The notes under the pieces are model-generated. The model was not told the origin of the DNA. It was given only the letters and a program-made list of their open reading frames with translations, and ran no database searches. Below are positions 56,314 to 64,000 of a DNA stretch of 64,000 bases, piece by piece. Location of the stretch: positions 310,001-374,000 of the forward strand of contig NZ_JAMYJR010000001.1 of assembly GCF_024137025.1 (NCBI RefSeq), given 5' to 3'. Within the stretch, counting starts at the first letter, position 1; each line of letters starts with the position of its first letter. The translations under genes and the position numbers were made by a program. This DNA is from Paractinoplanes aksuensis (GTDB lineage: Bacteria > Actinomycetota > Actinomycetes > Mycobacteriales > Micromonosporaceae).

Positions 56314-58380
56314 ATGCGTGTGCCGCGCGGCTTCAGGCACTGGGGGCGTCCGGCCGTGGTGCCCCTGGTGGTGTGGCTGTTGCTGGTGGTGCTGGGCGCC
56401 TCGGTGCTGCTGTGGCAGCAGGACAACAGCCGGGACGCGGTGGCCGAGCGCTTCGACAGCGGTGTCACCACCCTCGGCGACTTCATGACCGGGTTCGTCG
56501 CCGAAGCGATCGAGCGGCAACGCGTCCAGGCCCAGGCCACCCTGGCCGACCCGGTCGTCACCGCCCGCGACTTCGAGCGCGCCGTGACCGGCATCGGCTA
56601 CCCGGCCGCCGTCCTGCTCGACGACGAGGGCCGGGTGCTGCAGGTCGTCCCGGCCGACCCGACCTCGATCGGGCAGGACGTGGCCCGCCGGTACGACCAC
56701 TTGAAGTCCGCGCTGGCGGGGCAGCCGGCCGTCTCCAACGTCGTCGACTCGGCCGCGCGGGCCATCCCGGTGGTGGCCTTCGCCGTGCCGTTCGAGACGC
56801 CCGAGGGGCGCCGCGTCTTCTCGGGGGCCCTGCCCATCCGGGCCAGCCCGCTGGCCGCGTACTTCACCAGCGCCCTGTCGCTGGACGGCGCCCGCGTGCA
56901 ACTCGACGACGCGCACGGGGCCGTAGTGGCCGGCACACAGCCCTTCACCACGACCGAGCCCACGCTGGCCAACCAGAACGCGCCCCTCGACGAGGCCCTG
57001 ACCCGGGCCGCGCAGGGCCGCTACCGGGCGGACGGCGTGTGGTGGCGGTACGCCTCGTTGGCAGTGCCCGGCACGCCGTGGCGACTGTCGGCCACCGTAC
57101 GGGAAGAAGTGCTTTTTGCTTCTCTGGCCAACACGGAGCTGGCCGGTCGGGCCGCCGTGGCCGGGGCCGCGCTCGTCGGCCTGGGCGTGGTGGCCGCTCT
57201 GGGCCGGGCCCGGGCCAACCGGCGCCGCCTGCTGCTGAGCGAGAACCGTTTCCGCAAGGTGTTCGACGGTTCCCGGATCGGCATGGTGCTCACCGACCCC
57301 GACGGGTTCTGCCTGCGGGTGAACCCGGCCGCGAGCAAGATCTTCGGCCAGGACGAGGAGCGGCTGCTGGGCCGGCACGTCGAGCAGTTCACGCACCCCG
57401 ACGACGTCGGCCCCGCCGTGGACCTCGTGCGCGACGCCAAGGAGGGCCGGATCGACGGCTTCGACCTGGACAAACGTTTCGTACGGACCGACGGCGAGAT
57501 CGTCGAGGCCTCGATCACGTGCGCCGTGCTGCGCGACGAGGACGACCGCCCGCAGTACTTCGCGACCCAGATCGTCGACGTGACCGAGCGCAACGCCCTG
57601 GAACGCGAACGCGAGCGCAGCCAGGCCGAGAGCGCCCGCCGGGCCGCCGAACTGCTGGACGCCAACACGCATCTGGCCGACGTGATGGCCATGCTCAGCC
57701 ACGACGTCCGCCAGCCCCTGGCCAAGATCGTCGGACTCGGTGAGCTGCTGCTCGAGGAGTGGGGCAACATCCCCGAGCACGCCAAGACCAATGACGTACG
57801 CCGGATGACCGTGGCCGGCCACCGCGCGAACGAGCTGGTGACCGACATCCTGATGCTGGCCCAGTTCGACGCGGGCGCGATGATGGCCCATCCGGTGCGC
57901 GTCGACCTGGCCACCGTCGTGAAAGAGGCGGTGGTGGCCCACCACGTCAGCATGGGCACCCCGATCTCGATCATCGCCCCCAACAACGACACCACCGGTC
58001 TGGCCGACCCCGGGCAGCTCCAGCTCATCCTGGGCAACCTGCTCACGAACGCCTCGAAGTACGGGCGCCCGCCGATCGAAGTGACCGTGACCAACACTGA
58101 GGAACTGGTCGAGATCCGCGTCGCCGACAACGGCGAAGGGGTGCCGCCCGACTTCGTGCCGCACCTGTTCGACCGGTTCGCCCGGGCCGGTTCGGGGGTC
58201 GCGACCACCACCGCGGGCACCGGCCTCGGGCTCTACCTGGTGCGTCAGCTCGCGCAGGCCGGTGGGCTCGATGTTTCGTACGAACCCAATGAACCCCACG
58301 GGGCCGCCTTCACGGTCAGCGTGCCGAGGGCCCTGCCCAGCTCCCGCCTGCGCGAGCCCGAGCCGCAGCTCGTGCCGTGA
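56314..58380 (+). CDS. PAS sensor histidine kinase
   Basis: The protein has 688 residues. An extracytoplasmic sensor (residues 45-285) lies between two helices (PLVVWLLLVVLGASVLLW and AAVAGAALVGLGVVAALG), then a PAS domain (NRFRKVFDGSRIGMVLTDPDGFCLRVNPAASKIFG), a coiled coil, the phospho-His motif LADVMAMLSHDVRQPLAKIVG, and the ATPase (GNLLTNASKYG, ADNGEGVPP, GTGLGLYLVRQLA). No regulator is adjacent; the OmpR gene at 54079 is the nearest. Confidence 0.92.
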   Translation: MRVPRGFRHWGRPAVVPLVVWLLLVVLGASVLLWQQDNSRDAVAERFDSGVTTLGDFMTGFVAEAIERQRVQAQATLADPVVTARDFERAVTGIGYPAAVLLDDEGRVLQVVPADPTSIGQDVARRYDHLKSALAGQPAVSNVVDSAARAIPVVAFAVPFETPEGRRVFSGALPIRASPLAAYFTSALSLDGARVQLDDAHGAVVAGTQPFTTTEPTLANQNAPLDEALTRAAQGRYRADGVWWRYASLAVPGTPWRLSATVREEVLFASLANTELAGRAAVAGAALVGLGVVAALGRARANRRRLLLSENRFRKVFDGSRIGMVLTDPDGFCLRVNPAASKIFGQDEERLLGRHVEQFTHPDDVGPAVDLVRDAKEGRIDGFDLDKRFVRTDGEIVEASITCAVLRDEDDRPQYFATQIVDVTERNALERERERSQAESARRAAELLDANTHLADVMAMLSHDVRQPLAKIVGLGELLLEEWGNIPEHAKTNDVRRMTVAGHRANELVTDILMLAQFDAGAMMAHPVRVDLATVVKEAVVAHHVSMGTPISIIAPNNDTTGLADPGQLQLILGNLLTNASKYGRPPIEVTVTNTEELVEIRVADNGEGVPPDFVPHLFDRFARAGSGVATTTAGTGLGLYLVRQLAQAGGLDVSYEPNEPHGAAFTVSVPRALPSSRLREPEPQLVP

Positions 58381-58381
58381 A

Positions 58382-59978
<1,597 letters not shown>

Positions 59979-59992
59979 CGGCGCATTCTGCC

Positions 59993-61351
59993 CTACGGCG
60001 CGGACAGCAGGTCGGCGATCGCGGTGATGCCGGCGTCGATGGTGCGGCGGGGCGTGTTGCCGAAGCCGAGGATGATGCCCGCCGCGGGAAAGCCGTAGAG
60101 GCCGACCCCGCGCTCGGCGGCCCGGCTGATCAGGTGCTGCTCGTCGGCGCCGGCCGGCAGGTTGAGCACGGCGTGGAAGCCCGCGGCCAGGCCGGTCAGC
60201 GGCAGGTGTGGGGCGTGGCGGGCCAGGGCAGTGACCAGCGTGTCGCGGCGGGCGGCGTACTCGGTGCGCATGCGGCGCAGGTGGCGGTCGTAGCGGCCCG
60301 ATTCGATCAGCGCGGCCAGGGCGTACTGGTCGACCACGGAGCTGCCCCGGTCGGCCTGCCACTTGCGCCGGGCGATGGGGGCGTGCAGGTGTTCGGGGGC
60401 GATGATCCAGCCCAGCCGCAGGGCGGGGGCCAGGGACTTGCTGACCGTGCCGAGCGAGACCACGCGGTCGGGGGCGAGGCCCTGCAGCGAGCCGACGGGG
60501 TCGCGGTCGTAGCGGAACTCGGCGTCGTAGTCGTCCTCGATGATGATGCCGTCACACGCTCGGGCCCAGGCGATCAGTTCCTGACGGCGGGGACCGGTGA
60601 GCACGACTCCCGTCGGCCACTGGTGGGCCGGCGTGACCAGCACCGCGCGGGCTCCGGAGCGCTCCAGCGCGGCGACGTCGAGCCCGGATGCGTCGACGGG
60701 CACGTGGATCAGGTTGGTCATCGAGCCGAGGGTGGCCGCGCTGCCTGGATGTTCGACGGCCACTTCGTCCAGGCCCAGCGCGCCGACGACCAGGCCCAGC
60801 GCCTGCTGCGTGCCGGTGCACACGATCACGTCGGCCGCCGTGGCCGAGGCCGCCCTGACCCGTACGGCGTAGGAAGCCAGCACCTCACGCAGCCGCAGCG
60901 CCCCGACGGCGTCGCCGTAGTCGAACGCGGCGTCCGGCATCACCCGGCAGGCCTCGCGGACCGCCCACGCCCAGTCCTGCCGGGGCACCAGGCCGAGGTC
61001 GGGAACGCCGTGCCGGAAGTCGGCCACCGGGAACTCAGGCTGGGCCACGGCAGCGGGGGCGGGACTCGGGCGCGCCGGCACGTGGGCCGCCACGCGGGTG
61101 GCCGAGCCGGGGCGGCTGGTCAGGTAACCCTCGGCCTGCAGCTGGGCGTAGCCGTCCTGGACGAGGCCGCGGGACAGGCCCAGCGCGCGGGCCAGTTCCC
61201 GGGAGGAGGGCAGCGGGTCGCCCGCGGTCAGGCGCCCGGCCCGGATCGCGGCCCGCAGCTGGTTCTCGAGCTGCGTCCGCAGGCCCTCGCCGCGGCCACG
61301 GTCGATCGTCACGAGTAGTTCGGGGCCCGAACCGGCCCACTCGACGGGCAT
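59993..61351 (-). CDS. MocR/PdxR-family PLP-dependent regulator
   Basis: The protein has 452 residues. An N-terminal GntR-type winged helix (LENQLRAAIRAGRLTAGDPLPSSRELARALGLSRGLVQDGYAQLQAEGYL) is followed by an aminotransferase-like domain with EDDYDAEFRYD and the PLP Lys in SLGTVSKSLAPALRLGW. MocR proteins usually control a divergent gene, here the MFS transporter at 61399. Confidence 0.93.
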   Translation of the reverse strand: MPVEWAGSGPELLVTIDRGRGEGLRTQLENQLRAAIRAGRLTAGDPLPSSRELARALGLSRGLVQDGYAQLQAEGYLTSRPGSATRVAAHVPARPSPAPAAVAQPEFPVADFRHGVPDLGLVPRQDWAWAVREACRVMPDAAFDYGDAVGALRLREVLASYAVRVRAASATAADVIVCTGTQQALGLVVGALGLDEVAVEHPGSAATLGSMTNLIHVPVDASGLDVAALERSGARAVLVTPAHQWPTGVVLTGPRRQELIAWARACDGIIIEDDYDAEFRYDRDPVGSLQGLAPDRVVSLGTVSKSLAPALRLGWIIAPEHLHAPIARRKWQADRGSSVVDQYALAALIESGRYDRHLRRMRTEYAARRDTLVTALARHAPHLPLTGLAAGFHAVLNLPAGADEQHLISRAAERGVGLYGFPAAGIILGFGNTPRRTIDAGITAIADLLSAP

Positions 61352-61362
61352 GGAACTGGACC

Positions 61363-61391
61363 TTATCAGTGACCCGGTCGGCCCCTAGCGT
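61363..61391 (+). promoter_or_regulatory. Promoter of the MFS-hydrolase operon
   Basis: TTATCA (61363-61368) and TAGCGT (61386-61391) are 17 bp apart and the -10 ends 7 bases before the ATG, so the message is probably leaderless. It lies 12 bases from the MocR start, so the two promoters overlap. Confidence 0.65.
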
Positions 61392-61398
61392 CGTTGTC

Positions 61399-62490
61399 AT
61401 GACCACCGCCACGGTCCACAGCCGACTGATCACGCGCCCGCTGCTGCTGCGTTCCGGGTCCATCCTCGGCGCGTCCGTCGGCTTCTTCCTGCCGCTGTCG
61501 GTCGTGCCGATGCTGGCCGGTTCGGGGCGCGGCGCCGGCCTCGCCACGGTGGCCCTGTTGCTGGCCACGGTGGTCGGCGAAGTGGCCACCCCGCGTCTGG
61601 TGAGCCGGATCGGCTACCGCGCGGCGCTCGCCCTGGGGCTGATCCTGCTCGGCGCCCCGACGATCGTCCTCGCCGTCAGCGCGAAGCCGGCGGTCGTCCT
61701 CGCGGTCTGTGTGCTGCGCGGGCTCGGGTTCGCGATCTGCACAGTGGCCGGGGGAGCGCTGACCGCGAAGCTGATCCCGCCCGACCGGCGCGGACAGGGG
61801 CTGGCCTTCGTGGGGCTGGTCAGCGGCGTTTCGAGCCTGCTCGCGCTGCCGGCCGGAGTGTGGGCCGCGCACCGCTGGGGCTTCGGACCGGTGTTCGTCA
61901 CCACCGCCCTGATCACGCTGCTCGCCCTGCTCTCGGTGCCTGGCCTTCCCCGGCGGTCCACATCGGCCGAAAGCAGCCCCGCATGGCACAACGCGCTGGC
62001 CCGCCCGGCCGTCATCTTCGCCGCGTCGACCTCGGCCGTCGGGGTCTTCGTGACCTTCCTGCCGCTGGCCGGCCACCAGGGGGTCGTGGCGACGGCGCTG
62101 CTGGTGCAGCCCGCGGCCGCTACCGCCGCGCGCTGGGTCGCGGGTCGGCTGGGGGACCGCTACGGCCATCGCCGGCTGCTCGTGCCCGGGCTGGTCCTGG
62201 TCGCGGTGGGAACGGCCGGACTGGCCGTCGCCGCGGTGCCGTCCGCTGTGCTCTTCGGCGTGGGCTTCGGGCTGCTTCAGAACGCCACGCTGGCCCTGAT
62301 GTACGACAGCCTGCCGCCCGGTGGCGAGGACACGGTCAGCGCGACCTGGAACATCGCCTACGACCTCGGAATGGCGGCCGGTGCCCTGGTCGGCGGTCTG
62401 CTGGTGGGCCCGTTCGGCGTCGAACTGGTCTTCGTCCTGGCCGCGGTGGCGACGCTGCCCGCCCTGGCTCTCATCCCAAGGAGAAACTGA
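61399..62490 (+). CDS. MFS transporter
   Basis: The protein has 363 residues and 11-12 helices (SILGASVGFFLPLSVVPMLAG, ...LGLILLGAPTIVLAV). Family marks are RIGYR between helices 2 and 3 and GRLGDRYGHRRLLV in the second half. It is probably a drug or metabolite exporter under MocR control. The stop overlaps the next ATG by one base. Confidence 0.87.
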   Translation: MTTATVHSRLITRPLLLRSGSILGASVGFFLPLSVVPMLAGSGRGAGLATVALLLATVVGEVATPRLVSRIGYRAALALGLILLGAPTIVLAVSAKPAVVLAVCVLRGLGFAICTVAGGALTAKLIPPDRRGQGLAFVGLVSGVSSLLALPAGVWAAHRWGFGPVFVTTALITLLALLSVPGLPRRSTSAESSPAWHNALARPAVIFAASTSAVGVFVTFLPLAGHQGVVATALLVQPAAATAARWVAGRLGDRYGHRRLLVPGLVLVAVGTAGLAVAAVPSAVLFGVGFGLLQNATLALMYDSLPPGGEDTVSATWNIAYDLGMAAGALVGGLLVGPFGVELVFVLAAVATLPALALIPRRN

Positions 62491-63542
62491 TGCCGTACGG
62501 CTACTTCTTTTCCGTCGCGCTGCTGGCCTTCGCGACCACGGTGGCGCTGATCAATCCGCGTCCGGCCTGGGGGCACTGGGCGTCGTTCCTGATCAACGAG
62601 CAGCCGTTCCTCGCGTTCTTCATGCTGGCGGCGAGCACGATCCTCGCGTACGGGCAGGGTGCCCTGACCTCGCCCGGGGCGCCGGCCGCCGTCGGCGTCG
62701 GCGTCGCGATCCTGACGACGGGCGGCCTGGCCGTGCTGGTCGCGCGGGCCCGGCGTACGCGCAAGGCCCTGAACCTGCCCCCGAGCCGCCGGCCGTGGCT
62801 GCGCATCCCGGTGGCGCCGTGGGCCGTGCGACGACGCGATGTCGCCCGCGTGGCCGATCTCGCCTACGGAGACGCCGGTAGGCGCAACCGGCTCGACGTC
62901 TATCACCGCCGCGACCGTCCGGAGGGCGCGCCCGTGCTCGTGTACTTCCACGGCGGCGGCTTCCGGATGGGCAGCAAGAAGTGGGAGGCCCAGGCCATGC
63001 TCAACGAGCTCGCCGGGCGTGGCTTCGTGTGCGTCAGCGCCAACTACCGCCTGGCCCCGGCCGCCGCCTACCCCGACTTCGTGATCGACGCCAAGCGCGT
63101 GATCGCCTGGGTGCGGGCCCACATCGGCGACTACGGCGGCGATTCCCGTACGGTCGTGGCCTCCGGCAGTTCGGCCGGCGCCAACCTCGCCTCGATGCTG
63201 GGCCTGACCCCGGGTGACCCCGAGTTCCAGCCTGGCTTCGAGCGCGCCGACACCTCGGTGGCCGGTGTCATCGGGTTCGGCGGCTACTACGGGCGCAGCG
63301 CCGGACCCGGTTCGTCCCCGACCGAGCGGATCGGCGACGCGCCCCCGTTCCTGCTGCTGCACGGCACCAACGACAGCCTGACCCTGGTCGAGGACACCCG
63401 CGACTTCGCCGCCAAGCCGGGCGACGTCCGGCTGGTCGAGCTGCCGGGCGGCCGGCACAGTTTCGACCTGCTCTGGTCGCTGCGGTACAGCTACGTCATC
63501 GACGCCGTGGCCCTGTTCATGACGCAGCGTAAAGCGTCGTGA
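62490..63542 (+). CDS. Alpha/beta hydrolase with N-terminal membrane segments
   Basis: The protein has 350 residues. Two to three N-terminal helices (FFSVALLAFATTVALI, FLAFFMLAASTILAY, AVGVGVAILTTGGLAVLVA) are followed by an esterase domain of the HSL type: oxyanion VYFHGGGFRMGS, nucleophile VVASGSSAGANLASML, Asp in HGTNDSLTLVED and His in PGGRHSFDLLW. ATG has AAGGAGA upstream. It may hydrolyse the compound moved by the MFS protein (inference). Confidence 0.88.
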   Translation: MPYGYFFSVALLAFATTVALINPRPAWGHWASFLINEQPFLAFFMLAASTILAYGQGALTSPGAPAAVGVGVAILTTGGLAVLVARARRTRKALNLPPSRRPWLRIPVAPWAVRRRDVARVADLAYGDAGRRNRLDVYHRRDRPEGAPVLVYFHGGGFRMGSKKWEAQAMLNELAGRGFVCVSANYRLAPAAAYPDFVIDAKRVIAWVRAHIGDYGGDSRTVVASGSSAGANLASMLGLTPGDPEFQPGFERADTSVAGVIGFGGYYGRSAGPGSSPTERIGDAPPFLLLHGTNDSLTLVEDTRDFAAKPGDVRLVELPGGRHSFDLLWSLRYSYVIDAVALFMTQRKAS

Positions 63543-64000
63543 GCTCGGCCCCGATGCGAGCCAATTCTTCCCGTACGGCGGAAGGTTCGAGCACCTCGAC
63601 GGCCGAGCCCCACCCGGAGAGCGTGCGAGCGATGTCGCGCGGGGTTGGCGCGCCGACCCGCACCCGGACCCGGCCGTCGTCGAGCCGGTCGCCAGGTTCG
63701 CAGTGGCGGCCGAAGTGGTCGCGCAGCACCCACAGGAACCGTTCCGGGATCAGCAGCGTGGCCCACGTGCTCGAGCGCCGCTGCTCGATCAGGCCGACCA
63801 CCGTGTCCCAGGCCGCGTCGAGGGTGAAGTCATCCGGGCGCTCGAACGTCTCGGTGGTCACCTCAAGATCGGCCACCCGGTCGAGGCGGAACGTGCGCTG
63901 CCCCTTCGCGGTGCCGGCGATCAAGTACCAGAGGCCGTCCTTGTCGATCAGGCCCCACGGGTCCACTTCGCGGCGTACGTCCTTGTAGCGGAACCGGACG
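63517..64000 (-). CDS. WYL-domain transcriptional regulator, C-terminal part
   Basis: The frame is open to the window edge (VRFRYKDVRREVDPWGLIDK, then DGLWYLIAGTAKGQRTFRLD). It shows the WYL core GLWYLIA and the C-terminal WCX part ending RIGAELTTLYAAS. The N-terminal HTH lies beyond the window. Such YafY-type regulators bind nucleotides or other small ligands. Its 3' end overlaps the hydrolase gene by 26 bases. Confidence 0.88.
   Translation of the reverse strand, partial: VRFRYKDVRREVDPWGLIDKDGLWYLIAGTAKGQRTFRLDRVADLEVTTETFERPDDFTLDAAWDTVVGLIEQRRSSTWATLLIPERFLWVLRDHFGRHCEPGDRLDDGRVRVRVGAPTPRDIARTLSGWGSAVEVLEPSAVREELARIGAELTTLYAAS

Overview
The window is GC-rich DNA (about 70 percent) from an actinobacterium. 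GTG and TTG starts are common, many genes overlap by four bases, several genes look leaderless, and the gene families are typical of mycelial actinomycetes: a class Ia ribonucleotide reductase behind a B12 riboswitch, snapalysin, an ECF41/SigJ sigma factor, MMPL and MocR proteins, a PCu(A)C-DyP-CopC cassette and Nur-like boxes. A member of the Micromonosporaceae such as Actinoplanes is my best guess. This is inferred, because no rRNA or tRNA gene is present to test it.

Layout. 1-7.5 kb: end of a short-chain dehydrogenase, a secreted FG-GAP protein, two ABC ATPases (one without nucleotide-binding motifs), a secreted family 11 rhamnogalacturonan lyase behind two LacI-type palindromes, and a PepSY membrane protein. 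7.6-22.3 kb: a cobalamin island with five B12 riboswitches. They stand before a btuFCD-type importer plus a CbiX/[2Fe-2S] protein, nrdAB (also with paired NrdR boxes), metE, a MerR-FhuF operon, and a hotdog acyl-CoA thioesterase. Three riboswitches are long and two are compact. 22.3-30.1 kb: a copper/haem area (CopC, DyP peroxidase, PCu(A)C, YcnI) between broken genes: fragments of ABC exporters, a truncated CopA and a truncated acetyltransferase.

30.1-35.1 kb: a FecBCD-type metal-chelate importer with a methyltransferase and a nitroreductase, then an Fe/Mn superoxide dismutase. Both transcription units carry 17-bp palindromes of the nickel regulator (Nur) type, so this looks like a small nickel regulon. 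35.2-39.3 kb: a NarL-type two-component system divergent from an MMPL exporter, with two related palindromes between them. 39.4-45 kb: small hydrolases, hypothetical and decayed genes, two short-chain dehydrogenases and a MmyB-type XRE regulator. 45-48.7 kb: an ECF41 sigma factor, an NDH-2-like flavoprotein, a SnoaL protein and an alpha/beta hydrolase; two matching ECF41-type promoters are visible.

48.8-64 kb: a large Cys-rich secreted protein, a DUF1304 protein, a shikimate/quinate dehydrogenase-like gene joined to an Nramp-like transporter without the metal motifs, regulators (OmpR, TetR), snapalysin, a LacI remnant, a PAS sensor kinase, an aldo/keto reductase, an acetyltransferase, a MocR regulator divergent from an MFS-hydrolase operon, and part of a WYL regulator.

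How it fits together: the cobalamin island would switch metabolism between B12-dependent and B12-independent enzymes and raise B12 uptake when B12 is scarce. The 34-35 kb sites would do the same for nickel by controlling uptake and the nickel-free superoxide dismutase.
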